Shown: positions 1-7,374 of the stretch, piece by piece
Layout of the letters: the number at the start of each line of letters is the position of its first letter
How positions within the stretch are numbered: position 1 is the first letter of the stretch
Source: a virus
Length of the DNA: 64,000 nt
Direction: 5' to 3' (one strand)
IMG/VR virus record: IMGVR_UViG_3300036835_000374
Span: 1-64,000 of that record
Translations under genes and position numbers: made by a program
Notes under the pieces: model-generated
The model's input: the letters and a program-made list of their open reading frames with translations, nothing else
What the model was told of the DNA's origin: nothing
Database searches by the model: none

Positions 1-585
1 ACGGTCAACGGCCAGGTGCTTCCGGTCGACGAGGACTTCGCCGTCCGCGTCTACAGCCTGGCCACCCAACTCGACGAATTCGACGGCCAGTACCCGCCCG
101 ACGACACCGGCAGCTCAGGGCTCGGCGCGGCGAAGGCGTTGAAGAGGCTCGGCCTGGCCAGCAGCTACAAGCACGCGTTCAGCCTCGACGCCCTCAAGTC
201 CGCGCTCCAGACCGGGCCCGTCATGGTCGGCACCATCTGGCTGGAGTCGATGTTCGCCCCGGACGGCGGCGGATTCATGCGAGTCGACCGCACGTCCAGC
301 GTGGCAGGCGGCCACGAGTACGTCCTCGCTGCCTACGACGTCACCGCAGACCAGTTCCGCATCGACAACTCGTGGGGCGATTCCTGGGGCATGCAGGGAT
401 CCGCGTGGATCACGGCCACCGATATGCAGTGGCTGCTGTCCCAGCAGGGCGACGTCACGATCCCCGTCTGGGCCACGGTGCCCACCCCTCCTTCGCCGCC
501 CACTCCTGCTGCGGATCCTCGCCTGGTTGAGGCGCTGGTTCTGATGCAGGCGTGGGCGCACGACAACCATGTGACGGGAGCCTGA
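1..585 (+). CDS. Papain-like (C1) cysteine peptidase, 5' end outside window
   Basis: The reading frame is open from base 1, so the start and the catalytic Gln/Cys part lie upstream of the window. The visible part carries the C1-peptidase His motif GGHEYVL and the Asn motif DNSWGDSWG, followed by a Pro-rich linker (TPPSPPTP) and a short tail. A GTG at 16 is in frame, but there is no reason to call it the start. The gene sits two bases before an amidase and a holin, so a role in lysis or peptide cross-bridge cleavage is likely. A virion-associated or host-directed protease is the alternative. Confidence 0.8.
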   Translation, partial: TVNGQVLPVDEDFAVRVYSLATQLDEFDGQYPPDDTGSSGLGAAKALKRLGLASSYKHAFSLDALKSALQTGPVMVGTIWLESMFAPDGGGFMRVDRTSSVAGGHEYVLAAYDVTADQFRIDNSWGDSWGMQGSAWITATDMQWLLSQQGDVTIPVWATVPTPPSPPTPAADPRLVEALVLMQAWAHDNHVTGA

Positions 586-587
586 CC

Positions 588-1634
588 ATGGCCACTCCGA
601 TGACCGCGGCGCAGGCCGTCGCCCAGCTGAAGAAGTGGCAGATCCGGTACGTCGAGGTCCCCGGCTGGGCCACCCACAACCGCAACAGCAAGGGCGCCTG
701 GGGACCGCTCAACGGGTTCATCTGGCACCACACCGGAGCCGACGTCCCCGACGCCCGCACCTACGCGGCAGGCACCCTCTACAACGGCCTCAGCGATCTA
801 CCCGGCCCGCTGTGCCACTTCTCCATCGGCCTGGACGGCACCGTGTACCTGGTCGGCTGGGGGCGTGCGAACCATGCGGGCGGCGGCGACCCGGTGACGC
901 TGCAGCATGTGATCGCCGAGGACTACACGGGCCAACTCCACCCCACGAAGGGCAACCTGACAGGGGTGGACGGCAACGCCCACTTCTACGGGGTGGAGAT
1001 TCAGTACTCGGGCAGTCACACGATGAGCACCGCCCAGTACGCGACAGCCCGCCGGCTGTCCGCAGCCATCCTCGACTTCCACGGCTGGTCGGAGAAGTCC
1101 GTCATTGCGCACGGCGAGTGGTCGTCGGACAAGTGGGATCCCGGATACGCCCCCGGCAAGATCATGGCCATGCCTGCGGTGCGCGCGGACGTGGCCTCCA
1201 CCCTCGCAGCAGGACCGACCCAGGAGGATCCCGTGGCCCTGACCCCGGATGACATCAGCAAGGTCGCGGACGCCGTGTTCGCCAAGCTCGCCGCAGGTGG
1301 CGGCGTGCTGGAGAACAGCGACCTCGACCGGATCATCGACCGCGACCACGTACCCGCAGCCCGGCCGCCGTACAACAACAGCGACTACTTCGAAGCCGAC
1401 GGCGTCACCCCGAAGAACACGACGTGGAAGCTCGGGTACGCGCTCCAGACCAACGCCGAGTACAGCCGCCACGCTGTCGCCCTGCTGGAGGCCATGCAGG
1501 ACGCTGTGGGCGCGGTCGCTCTGACGGACGAGCAGATCACCGCGATCGCCGTCCAGGTGGCCGCCGCGCCTGGTCTCACCGACGTCATCGCCTCGAAGGT
1601 CGCCGCGGACATCGCCGGACGCCTCGCCCAATAG
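588..1634 (+). CDS. N-acetylmuramoyl-L-alanine amidase endolysin
   Basis: Protein of 348 aa from ATG 588, chosen because GGGAG lies 8 bases upstream. The N-terminal ~200 residues form an Amidase_2/PGRP-type zinc amidase domain with FIWHHTG (His47/His48), the substrate-cleft segment GNAHFYGVEIQ, and the second ligand cluster VIAHGEWSSDKWDPG. A longer version starting at GTG 552 would overlap the preceding peptidase gene. The C-terminal ~140 residues (ALTPDDISKVADAVFAKL and a second similar LTDEQITAIAVQ segment) resemble cell-wall-attachment or oligomerisation tails of actinophage lysins. It cleaves the lactyl-amide bond of peptidoglycan and needs the adjacent holin for release. Confidence 0.93.
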   Translation: MATPMTAAQAVAQLKKWQIRYVEVPGWATHNRNSKGAWGPLNGFIWHHTGADVPDARTYAAGTLYNGLSDLPGPLCHFSIGLDGTVYLVGWGRANHAGGGDPVTLQHVIAEDYTGQLHPTKGNLTGVDGNAHFYGVEIQYSGSHTMSTAQYATARRLSAAILDFHGWSEKSVIAHGEWSSDKWDPGYAPGKIMAMPAVRADVASTLAAGPTQEDPVALTPDDISKVADAVFAKLAAGGGVLENSDLDRIIDRDHVPAARPPYNNSDYFEADGVTPKNTTWKLGYALQTNAEYSRHAVALLEAMQDAVGAVALTDEQITAIAVQVAAAPGLTDVIASKVAADIAGRLAQ

Positions 1635-1670
1635 ACCCTCTGCCCCAACCAGTAGAAGAGAGAGCCCGTC

Positions 1671-1934
1671 ATGACCACTCCACTCCCCGACGTCAACACC
1701 GTCCTCAAGACCGGCAAGACCTACGCCATCGACCTCGCCGAGAGAATCATCTGGTCCTTCCTCGGCGGCACCGTCGCCGTCATCGTCGCGGCCGGCCCGG
1801 CGGACATGTTCAACGCCAGCTTCTGGCAGGCCGCCGCCACGGGCGGTGTCGCCGCGGTGGTGTCGCTCGTGAAGGGCCTGTTCGCGCGTGGGATAGGCGC
1901 GAGTAACTCGGCGTCTACTGCACCGCGGGTCTGA
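1671..1934 (+). CDS. Holin (r1t-like)
   Basis: Protein of 87 aa with AGAGAG ahead of ATG 1671. Two hydrophobic segments (about residues 27-45 and 52-70) are separated by a short FNASFWQAA turn. An amphipathic lead DLAERIIWSF precedes them and a polar tail follows. This layout fits r1t-type holins of actinophages. Its position directly after the amidase supports the call: it would form the membrane lesion that lets the endolysin reach the wall. Confidence 0.8.
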   Translation: MTTPLPDVNTVLKTGKTYAIDLAERIIWSFLGGTVAVIVAAGPADMFNASFWQAAATGGVAAVVSLVKGLFARGIGASNSASTAPRV

Positions 1935-1946
1935 TCGGAGCCGCAC

Positions 1947-2291
1947 GTGCCGGATGAGCCGACACTCGGCGAGGTCGTCAGACGCCTGGAGGCCGTGCAC
2001 CAAGACCTCAAGGAGGACTTCCGCGACGTCGCCGGGCGGCTCGACAGCAAGGTCTCGATCGAGCGCTACCAGTACGAGAAGGAAGCCGCCGCCGAACGGG
2101 AGCGGGTCCTGACGGAACGGGTCCGCGCGATCGAGGAGGCACGGAAGCAGGAAGCCCGGGAGAAGCAGGAAGCGGAACAGAACGCCGCCAACCGGCGTGC
2201 TTCTGACCGCCGTCTGATTTTCTCGGCGCTGATAGCCCCCGTGATCATGCTCTTGTTGACCCTCTACCTCGGAAGCCGGGGAACCGCATGA
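1947..2291 (+). CDS. Coiled-coil protein with C-terminal membrane anchor (XhlA-like)
   Basis: Protein of 114 aa from GTG 1947 with GGAG upstream. Residues about 5-85 are heptad-rich and highly charged ([15 protein letters not shown], then an Arg/Glu-rich stretch). Residues about 90-108 form one transmembrane helix ([19 protein letters not shown]). Similar small proteins sit in many actinophage lysis cassettes and resemble haemolysin XhlA. A role in holin function or lysis timing is inferred. The stop overlaps the next ATG (ATGA). Confidence 0.65.
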   Translation: MPDEPTLGEVVRRLEAVHQDLKEDFRDVAGRLDSKVSIERYQYEKEAAAERERVLTERVRAIEEARKQEAREKQEAEQNAANRRASDRRLIFSALIAPVIMLLLTLYLGSRGTA

Positions 2292-2917
2292 CAGCGGGCC
2301 ACGCCAACTGGCGCCAGCAGCAGCGCCGTAAGGATGCCGTGTTTGCGGTGCTGCTGCTGGGCGGGCTTGCTGCTGTGGTCGTGCTGGCGCTGTGGGTGCA
2401 GGGCCTGTCGCATGATCTGCGGGCGGCACAGGATGACCGGGCGGCTTTGGCGCAGCAGGTGCGGGAGTTGGGCGGGAAGCCGGTGGCGGGCCCGCCGGGC
2501 AAGAGCGTTACCGGCCCGCGGGGTGAGGTTGGCCCGTCGGGGCCGCCTGGCCCTGCCGGGTTGCCGGGCAAGGACGGGAAGGCTGGTGCTGCTGGTAGTC
2601 CGGGTGTGTCGGGGCCGCCGGGGGTGGTGGGTGCTACTGGTCCGGCTGGGAGTGCGGGCGTGCAGGGTCCGCCGGGCCCGCAGGGTGAGCCGGGTCCGGC
2701 TGGTCCGGCGGGGCAGGACGGCAAGGATGGCGCCGATGGGCGGGACGGGCAGACGTGCCCGGACGGCTATCACTTGGAGGCTCCGTCGTATGACCCGGAC
2801 GCGTTGGTGTGTCGCAGGGATGGGGCTTCGGATCCGTCGCCGGCGCCGGGGGATGGGAAGGGTGGGCCGTCTCCGTTGGCTCTGGCGTGGGCTATGACGC
2901 GGCGGCAGTACGCATAG
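2288..2917 (+). CDS. Membrane-anchored collagen-like protein
   Basis: Protein of 209 aa. A basic N-terminus is followed by one transmembrane helix (about residues 17-38) and a short coiled coil. About 28 near-continuous Gly-X-Y triplets follow (about residues 67-150: GPPG, GPAG, GKDG), then a Cys-containing tail ([15 protein letters not shown], one more Cys). The arrangement predicts a type II protein with a collagen triple-helical stalk outside the membrane, or in virions a fibre. Phage collagen-like repeats are usually in tail fibres, so its place between lysis genes is odd. A spanin-like or cell-surface role is conceivable but unproven. Confidence 0.8.
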   Translation: MTAGHANWRQQQRRKDAVFAVLLLGGLAAVVVLALWVQGLSHDLRAAQDDRAALAQQVRELGGKPVAGPPGKSVTGPRGEVGPSGPPGPAGLPGKDGKAGAAGSPGVSGPPGVVGATGPAGSAGVQGPPGPQGEPGPAGPAGQDGKDGADGRDGQTCPDGYHLEAPSYDPDALVCRRDGASDPSPAPGDGKGGPSPLALAWAMTRRQYA

Positions 2918-2926
2918 GAGGCTCTG

Positions 2927-3145
2927 GTGGGTGTGGTGTGGAACGGGCTGCTCGCGGTGGCTGCGGGCGCGGTCGTGGTGGGTGGCGGCTTCGAGGTGTA
3001 TGCGCTGCGCACGAAGCGGGCTGGGGACACATTGTCGGAGCACATCCGGCCGTGGGCGAAGGCGCATCGCGGGCTGTTCCTTGCGCTGTGTGGGCTGCTG
3101 GTGTTCGTGGGTGGCTGGCTGCCGCATCACATTCTGGGCGGGTGA
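2927..3145 (+). CDS. Small two-helix membrane protein of the lysis cassette
   Basis: Protein of 72 aa from GTG 2927 with AGGAGG close upstream. Two hydrophobic segments (about residues 4-22 and 48-66) flank a positively charged loop (LRTKRAGDTLSEHIRPWAKAHR). The size and context fit a second holin, an antiholin or a lysis regulator, but no family-specific motif is visible. Confidence 0.7.
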   Translation: MGVVWNGLLAVAAGAVVVGGGFEVYALRTKRAGDTLSEHIRPWAKAHRGLFLALCGLLVFVGGWLPHHILGG

Positions 3146-3152
3146 CGGGCCG

Positions 3153-3314
3153 GTGGCTCGGATGCTGAGCCGGATGCGTCCGTCGTTCTGCCCTGCCTGC
3201 CGTCGGAGCCCGGGGCTGGACTGCCCGGATGCGGGGGTGGGCAAGAGGGCGCAGCGGGCCCGGGAGAAACGGGAGTGGCGGCGGGAGGTTTTCACGGAGG
3301 CCCGTGAGAACTAG
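3153..3314 (+). CDS. Small basic CxxC protein ending the lysis operon
   Basis: Protein of 53 aa, or 50 aa if ATG 3162 is used. It has the motif FCPACRRSPGLDCPD followed by a Lys/Arg-rich helix (GKRAQRAREKREWRRE). Such short zinc-knuckle-like basic proteins are frequent at the ends of actinophage operons. Function is unknown. The start is uncertain because no clear ribosome-binding site stands out. A near-perfect palindrome follows the stop. Confidence 0.55.
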   Translation: MARMLSRMRPSFCPACRRSPGLDCPDAGVGKRAQRAREKREWRREVFTEAREN

Positions 3315-3332
3315 CCTGACCTGCGGGAAGCC

Positions 3333-3360
3333 ATCACTTTACGGGCGCCCGCAAAGTGAT
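3333..3360. terminator. 28-bp near-perfect palindrome between convergent genes
   Basis: ATCACTTT, CGGGC, GCCCG and AAAGTGAT form a palindrome with one A/C mismatch pair (13 of 14 pairs). It lies between the end of the lysis operon and the stop of the leftward gene at 3360, so it can serve as a bidirectional terminator. No T-tract follows, which is common for actinobacterial terminators. A degenerate copy occurs at 46944-46975 (27 of 32 bases including the flank GATCAAG). Confidence 0.65.
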
Positions 3361-3539
3361 CAAGCCGCCCTGATGGGCTCGCCGCGTGCCGCCGCCGCCC
3401 ATTCCTCGTAGAGCCGTTCCAGCGCTGCCCGCCCCTCCCCGCTGAGCCGTACCCGCGGGTCCACCCACAGTGCGCGGATGTCCTCGTTCACGGCCGCAGC
3501 AGAGCGCAGAGTGCCGTCAGGCAAAGAAGCGGGGGACAT
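3360..3539 (-). CDS. Small hypothetical protein downstream of GntR
   Basis: Protein of 59 aa from ATG 3539; an in-frame GTG at 3572 would add 11 residues. It is acidic to neutral, with the core AAAVNEDIRALWVDPRVR and a helix ERLYEEWAAAARG. It is co-directional with the GntR gene and starts just after it, so they are probably one transcript. I recognise the pattern as a small conserved Streptomyces protein of unknown role. There is no signal peptide and no membrane segment. Confidence 0.55.
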   Translation of the reverse strand: MSPASLPDGTLRSAAAVNEDIRALWVDPRVRLSGEGRAALERLYEEWAAAARGEPIRAA

Positions 3540-3592
3540 GGGTAAATCGTATCGAGGGCACGGCCCAATCACTCATACCGACCCCGACGTTC

Positions 3593-4342
3593 TCACTGCG
3601 GAGGGGCAGCCTCCACCGTGTACTCGTACCCGATCGTCAACCGCATCGGCAGGCACCACTCGCCGTACTCGATGACACCCTGGTCGTCCCACAGCCGGTG
3701 CGCGCCGGCGAGGATCGGTGAACCGGTTCGCAGGCCGAGGTAGTTGGCCTCGCGTGCGTCTGCGTCACGGCCGTGGATGTCGTCACGGCCGTCCGTGACC
3801 GTGCGCCCTGTCGTCTGCTGGATTTTCAGCAGCAGGCCGGGTGCTGACGAGCGCGCGGTGGACAGCAGTTCGGGGACGGCTGCCGCGAAGTGCGCCGGAT
3901 ACCAGGTGACGTGCAGGCCGGTGCGCTGCTGGCCCTTGCCGGTGTGCCACTCGCGTCGTACCACTTGGTGGCCGTCTTCGAGGTCGAAGAGTTCAGCAAC
4001 GTACTGCGGGGGCTTGATGAGTTCGGCGCGGGTCACAATCATCGTCTCGCCCTCGGCGAGGACGCTGCCCGTGCGCAGGACGCGGGTGATCCGGTCGTAC
4101 CCGGACGGGGCGATCTCGGGGGCGTTCGCAACGAACGTGCCGCGGCGTGAGGTGGTGATGTAGCCCTCGACCTGGAGGTGGTCCAGGGCGCGGCCGAGGG
4201 TGGCGACGGCGACGCCTTCCTGCTGGGCCAACTCGCGCTGGTTGGGGAGTTTGGCGCCTTCTTCGAGTCGGCCATCGAGGATGCGGCGGCGGATGCGTTC
4301 GGCGACCTGCATGTACGGCGGCTGCGGCTGGGTGTCGGGCAT
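3593..4342 (-). CDS. GntR/HutC-family transcriptional regulator
   Basis: Protein of 249 aa from ATG 4342, chosen for the GAGGAG just upstream. The N-terminal winged helix (about residues 8-75) has the GntR signature YMQVAERIRRRILDG, GAKLPNQRELAQQ and GRALDHLQVEGYI. The C-terminal ~160 residues form a UTRA-type effector domain (EWHTGKGQQRTG, WDDQGVIEYGEWCLP). Regulators of this family control transfer genes in Streptomyces integrative elements (KorSA of pSAM2). The divergent intergenic region holds repeated CCTAG/CTAGG-core sites, consistent with autoregulation. What it controls in this phage is unknown. Confidence 0.9.
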   Translation of the reverse strand: MPDTQPQPPYMQVAERIRRRILDGRLEEGAKLPNQRELAQQEGVAVATLGRALDHLQVEGYITTSRRGTFVANAPEIAPSGYDRITRVLRTGSVLAEGETMIVTRAELIKPPQYVAELFDLEDGHQVVRREWHTGKGQQRTGLHVTWYPAHFAAAVPELLSTARSSAPGLLLKIQQTTGRTVTDGRDDIHGRDADAREANYLGLRTGSPILAGAHRLWDDQGVIEYGEWCLPMRLTIGYEYTVEAAPPQ

Positions 4343-4358
4343 CGTCGTCTCCTCGTGT

Positions 4359-4465
4359 CCTAGTTCACTGGCGACTGTACTAGGCCACGCGTCATCCGGA
4401 AGAGGGGAGTATCCGCGAGTCACTAGCCGAGTGCCCTAGGTCAGCGTATGTTGTGCCCTAGGTCA
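4359..4465. promoter_or_regulatory. Operator cluster for the GntR regulator (CCTAGG-core repeats)
   Basis: The divergent region contains the direct repeat GTGCCCTAGGTCA at 4431-4443 and 4453-4465, spaced by exactly 22 bp (two helical turns). It also has an imperfect inverted pair, CCTAGTTC at 4359-4366 and GTACTAGG at 4377-4384. All share a CTAG core. The position between the divergent GntR gene and the gene at 4505 makes this its likely binding region; that is inference. Confidence 0.6.
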
Positions 4466-4504
4466 CGCCAACCGAGGCGGCCGCCTTGACGAGAGCAGAC
4501 TGAC

Positions 4505-4849
4505 GTGGACAACCCTACGGACGCTTCCAGAACCATCACCGTCGGCATGCCCACCCACGAAGCACTCGCCCTGCTCCCCCTCCCCGAACAGCTCTCCGAC
4601 GCACAGCGCGACGGCCACGTCTGCGTATGGGGCGGCGAGACCCTCACCGTCGGGACAGGCATCGACCTCGGTTCACGAAAGACCGACGACCGCCTCATAT
4701 TCCCGCGCGCCTGCCGCCGCGACACCGGCGAAGCCGCATACCGGGCGCTCCTCGACCACGCCCCGGCCTGTGAGCAGTGCGTGGACAACGCCGCCGAATG
4801 CCCGTTGGGCCGCGCGCTGAACCGGCTGGTCCGCGAAGGCCGCCGATGA
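4505..4849 (+). CDS. Hypothetical Cys-rich protein divergent from GntR
   Basis: Protein of 114 aa from GTG 4505. The C-terminal half has an ordered set of cysteines (ACRRDTG, then HAPACEQCVDNAAECPLG) suggesting a metal site of the form C-x25-CxxC-x6-C. The N-terminal half (MPTHEALALLPLPEQL, VCVWGGETLTVG) is a small beta-rich domain. Expression is likely under the GntR repeats upstream. The family is not recognised. Its stop overlaps the next ATG by four bases. Confidence 0.65.
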   Translation: MDNPTDASRTITVGMPTHEALALLPLPEQLSDAQRDGHVCVWGGETLTVGTGIDLGSRKTDDRLIFPRACRRDTGEAAYRALLDHAPACEQCVDNAAECPLGRALNRLVREGRR

Positions 4850-5019
4850 TCTGCGCGCGCTGCGATCAGCCGATCCAGGGCACACCCGACCGGTACGATC
4901 ACATGTCGCCGTCCGGCGCGGGCCATACGGTGTATCTGTGCCCGGGAGGCCGGTGCAGGCCGGTCCGGCGGCAGTCGGCGCCGGCGCTGCGGGTAAGTCG
5001 CGTGGTGCGCCGGCGGTGA
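4846..5019 (+). CDS. Small zinc-ribbon-like protein
   Basis: Protein of 57 aa starting at an ATGA overlap, so it is translationally coupled to the gene before. Motifs are MICARCDQPI (CxxC), a His (GAGHTVYLCPGG) and a basic tail (RCRPVRRQ, RVVRRR). This looks like a single treble-clef or zinc-ribbon module with possible nucleic-acid binding. Function is unknown. Confidence 0.6.
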   Translation: MICARCDQPIQGTPDRYDHMSPSGAGHTVYLCPGGRCRPVRRQSAPALRVSRVVRRR

Positions 5020-5036
5020 TAGCAGTCCCTGAAGCT

Positions 5037-5082
5037 GGCCCCGTCTGTCTGCTTCCCCCGTGGCGGATGGGCGGGGCCTTTT
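5037..5082 (+). terminator. Hairpin followed by TTTT
   Basis: GGCCCCG (5037-5043) pairs with CGGGGCC (5072-5078), enclosing a 28-base GC-rich loop, and TTTT follows. It lies 17 bp after the stop of the zinc-ribbon gene and before the convergent XRE gene, which fits an intrinsic terminator. Confidence 0.5.
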
Positions 5083-5145
5083 GCTGGCTGCTCCGACGGA
5101 CGGCCTGTCCTGTCGCGTAGAGCAGGTGTCAGGGCTGAGAGGCCG

Positions 5146-5364
5146 TCAGCGCACAAGATCGGCGAGGGGGACACCGAGAGCGTCAGCAAGCAGGAGCAGG
5201 TCACTGAGGTCCGGGACGCGCTGCGCGTACTCCCACCGGTGAATGGTCCGGTGGTCGCGTCCGATCCGTTCGGCTAACTGCATCTGCGTCAGACCGACGT
5301 CCAGGCGAGCGTCACGGATGCGGTTCCCGATCTCCCGGCGACGGGCGTGTACCCAGTCGGGCAT
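5146..5364 (-). CDS. Small XRE-family HTH regulator
   Basis: Protein of 72 aa from ATG 5364 (a GTG at 5379 is possible). Almost the whole protein is one HTH_3 domain: RDARLDVGLTQMQLAERIG, then RTIHRWEYAQRVPDLSDLLLLADAL. No dimerisation domain is present. A perfect 7-bp inverted repeat about 50 bp upstream is a candidate operator. In this position, between the lysis end and attP, it may influence integrase or lysogeny, but this is a guess. Confidence 0.8.
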   Translation of the reverse strand: MPDWVHARRREIGNRIRDARLDVGLTQMQLAERIGRDHRTIHRWEYAQRVPDLSDLLLLADALGVPLADLVR

Positions 5365-5412
5365 CGGGTCAAGTGGCACCCGCCAACGCTGTAACGATCT
5401 TGTGCTCTTGTC

Positions 5413-5430
5413 TTTGCCCGGCTGGGCAAA
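5413..5430. promoter_or_regulatory. Palindromic operator upstream of XRE gene
   Basis: TTTGCCC GGCT GGGCAAA is a perfect 7-bp inverted repeat with a 4-base centre, in an otherwise relatively AT-rich stretch just upstream of the leftward XRE gene. The size and symmetry suit an HTH dimer. Confidence 0.5.
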
Positions 5431-5560
5431 TTTAATGATCTCTGGGTAGGGGAACCCGACAACCGTCGCGCCGGCCGAGGCGCGGCACCGAAGCGATCGG
5501 ACGGGCGTTACGCGTCTCCGCACTCCGGTCGTCAGACACCGCGGCTTCGGCTGAGGTGTC

Positions 5561-5641
5561 CCGCCCCAGAGGTATATGCCTCTGGGGCGGTCTACTGTCT
5601 TCATGCAAGAGGCCCTCGCCGACATATCCAGCGAGGGCCTC
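5561..5641. terminator. Two tandem perfect hairpins in the attP-left intergenic region
   Basis: First hairpin: CCGCCCCAGAGG (5561-5572) and its perfect complement at 5579-5590, loop TATATG. Second: GAGGCCCTCGC (5609-5619) and its perfect complement at 5631-5641. Stems of 12 and 11 bp are strong terminator candidates in either direction. The stretch 5431-5807 has no convincing gene; these hairpins are all I can identify in it. Confidence 0.55.
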
Positions 5642-5807
5642 CCCCGTGAGGCCGGCCTCCCCGCCGGACGCCCACAGGACATGAGAAGCGCGTCTCAGGC
5701 GCGCGTGGGGAGACGTGCCTGCCCCTCTCACGAGCAGCCACTTTACGTGGTAGTTGAACCTTGTCCAGTCCCCCGAATGGGTGAGGCTCAGCAAGATCCC
5801 GTGGAGA

Positions 5808-5828
5808 TGTGGACTCTCTGTGGACTCC
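5808..5828 (+). repeat. Left integrase arm-type site pair
   Basis: GTGGACTC occurs twice with 11-bp spacing (5809-5816, 5820-5827). The same pair recurs on the other side of the core at 6066-6084. Paired direct repeats flanking a tRNA-derived core are expected arm-type binding sites of a tyrosine integrase. Confidence 0.65.
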
Positions 5829-5899
5829 GATCATGGAACGAGCCTCCCGTTCGAATTGAACGAGAGGCCCGCACCAGCTCTGACCTGCTACACAGTCTG

Positions 5900-5943
5900 T
5901 GCCCCCGGCAGGATTCGAACCTGCGACACCCGCTTTAGGAGAA
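5900..5943 (-). other. attP: attP core: 3' half of tRNA-Arg(CCT)
   Basis: On the minus strand this reads as the 3' half of a tRNA: anticodon loop CTCCTAA (anticodon CCT), 3' anticodon stem AGCGG, T-arm GCAGG-TTCGAAT-CCTGC and acceptor CGGGGGC-A. The 5' half is absent: the bases before the anticodon loop pair poorly with AGCGG and no acceptor 5' strand follows. This is the classic form of a phage attP that restores the tRNA 3' end on integration. The integrase gene lies 148 bp away. Confidence 0.88.
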
Positions 5944-5965
5944 AGCGTAAAGCGATCATGTGGTT

Positions 5966-6057
5966 CGGTGAGGCCGAATGAGCCGCAGTGAGACCGGACC
6001 GGCGAAGGCTTGACCAGCATAAGCAAGTCTCAGTGAGAGTCAGTGAGGATCAGTGAG
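5966..6057 (+). promoter_or_regulatory. Ten-bp-phased NNNTGAG array in attP (candidate excisionase sites)
   Basis: CGGTGAG (5966), GAATGAG (5976) and CAGTGAG (5986) are spaced by 10 bp. A second group of three CAGTGAG sites lies at 6031, 6041 and 6051, again 10 bp apart. Helically phased repeats beside the core are typical for cooperative binding of a recombination directionality factor. The reverse complement CTCAC recurs in the lysogeny switch at 8336-8370. Confidence 0.6.
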
Positions 6058-6065
6058 GGGGTGTT

Positions 6066-6084
6066 GTGGACTCTTTGTGGACTC
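6066..6084 (+). repeat. Right integrase arm-type site pair
   Basis: GTGGACTC at 6066-6073 and 6077-6084, 11 bp apart. This matches the pair at 5809-5827; the 21-bp blocks differ at one inner base. It lies a few bases from the end of the integrase gene. Confidence 0.65.
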
Positions 6085-6090
6085 CCACCC

Positions 6091-7374
6091 CTACACCGCC
6101 TTGAGGACTCGAACAACGGCCTTCTCAGGCGCCATAACAGCAAGCACCTGAGCCGCCACATCCTCGGCACTGTGCTGATACAGCCACGTCACCTTGCTGC
6201 CGCGGTCGTGCCCCATCACCGTCTGAACGTCCTTCTCCGGAACCCCGAGATCCTTCAACCGGGTAGCGAACACATGCCGCAGATCATGCACCCGCGGCCA
6301 CCACTCATCCCGGCCCGTCTCCTCGTTCCGCACCTTCCGTGCCAGGCCAGCAGCCTGAATCGCCGGAATCCACGTCCTGCGGAAGTTGTGCCGGGTAAGA
6401 GTGCCACCGTTGGGCCCGCGGAACACCAGCTCCTCCGGATGCAAGTCCCGCCCGTCCCCGATCGGAGAGACGGTCTCCACCGGCTTGAAGCGGGCAGCCA
6501 TCGTCCGCACGGCCTCAACAGCCGCCGGGGTGAGCGGCACCGTGCGGAAGCCGGCGGCCGACTTGGGAGCCGCCTTACGGAGCAAGGTCCCCCGGTCCTC
6601 GGTGAGCACTTCCTTTACCTTGAGGTGCTTAGCTTCCAGGTCAACATGCCCCCACCGCAGGCCGGTCGCCTCACCCCAGCGCATCCCCGTCTCTTCGAGG
6701 AACACGACGAGCGGCCGGTACCACACGCCGACGTGCTCACGGATCAGCGCGCACTGCTCCCGGGTCGGCGGCCGCGAGTCCTCGGTGTCCTTCTTCGGCG
6801 CAGCCCCGATCTCCACCTCGGCGGCCGGGTTGAACGGAATCCGCTTGCCGTCCTTCACCGCGGAGCGCAGCATCTGGTTCAGCAGCTCCAGCACCTTCTT
6901 CTTGGTGTGATAGCCCTTCACCTCCGCCGTGACCCACTTCTGCAGTTCGATGTACTCCAGATCGCACAGACGCCACTGGCCCCACTTCGGCTCGATGTGA
7001 TGGCGCCAGTTGGAGAGTTTGCGGTTGGTCGTCGTGACGGCCTTCTTCGGCTGTGCCGGCCACCACAGGTCCCACCACTGGGACACGGTGATCTCGCCGC
7101 GTTTCGGGTCGCCGTACTCGCGGCGCCGGACGCGGGAGCGAACATCGTCGAGGAACGCCTCGGCTGCTTTCTTCCCGCCATCGCTGATGGGGAAGTTCTT
7201 GGAGCACTGCTTGCCGGCCGGGTCCCTGTAGCGGGCTTGCCACGGGCCGGTGCAGTCCCGCCGTCGCTTGCGGTCGCTGTACTTGTCGCCGGGCGGGTAC
7301 ACGTCCATGCAGCGGGCGCAGCCGCATGCCTTGGACGGCACCTGCCGTGGGTTGTTGACGGTCCTACGCCCCAT
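6091..7374 (-). CDS. int: Tyrosine integrase
   Basis: Protein of 427 aa from ATG 7374. The N-terminus has a Cys cluster (ACGCARC and a later DCTG), then an Arm/AP2-like domain (WQARYRDPAGKQCSKNF) and a SAM-like core-binding domain (about residues 95-185). The catalytic domain shows Arg232 (GMRWGEA), Lys271 (PKSAAGFR), His363-x-x-Arg366 (HDLRH), His389 (MGHD) and the nucleophile Tyr399 (WLYQHS), so all active-site residues are present. It would recombine attP, beside it, with a tRNA-Arg(CCT) attB. It overlaps the end of the gene at 7364-7618 by 11 bp. Confidence 0.96.
   Translation of the reverse strand: MGRRTVNNPRQVPSKACGCARCMDVYPPGDKYSDRKRRRDCTGPWQARYRDPAGKQCSKNFPISDGGKKAAEAFLDDVRSRVRRREYGDPKRGEITVSQWWDLWWPAQPKKAVTTTNRKLSNWRHHIEPKWGQWRLCDLEYIELQKWVTAEVKGYHTKKKVLELLNQMLRSAVKDGKRIPFNPAAEVEIGAAPKKDTEDSRPPTREQCALIREHVGVWYRPLVVFLEETGMRWGEATGLRWGHVDLEAKHLKVKEVLTEDRGTLLRKAAPKSAAGFRTVPLTPAAVEAVRTMAARFKPVETVSPIGDGRDLHPEELVFRGPNGGTLTRHNFRRTWIPAIQAAGLARKVRNEETGRDEWWPRVHDLRHVFATRLKDLGVPEKDVQTVMGHDRGSKVTWLYQHSAEDVAAQVLAVMAPEKAVVRVLKAV

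Noticed and set aside
798-2429. A 543-codon minus-strand frame opposite the lysis genes
   Set aside because: It lies antisense to the amidase, holin and coiled-coil genes, which have real motifs and ribosome-binding sites. Its translation shows no domain.
5576-5938. A gene in the region left of attP
   Set aside because: The possible frames cross two perfect hairpins and the attP core and show no protein features.
5900-5985. A complete tRNA gene
   Set aside because: Only the 3' half is present. The sequence on the 5' side pairs poorly with the AGCGG anticodon-stem strand and offers no acceptor partner, so it is an attachment-site relic.
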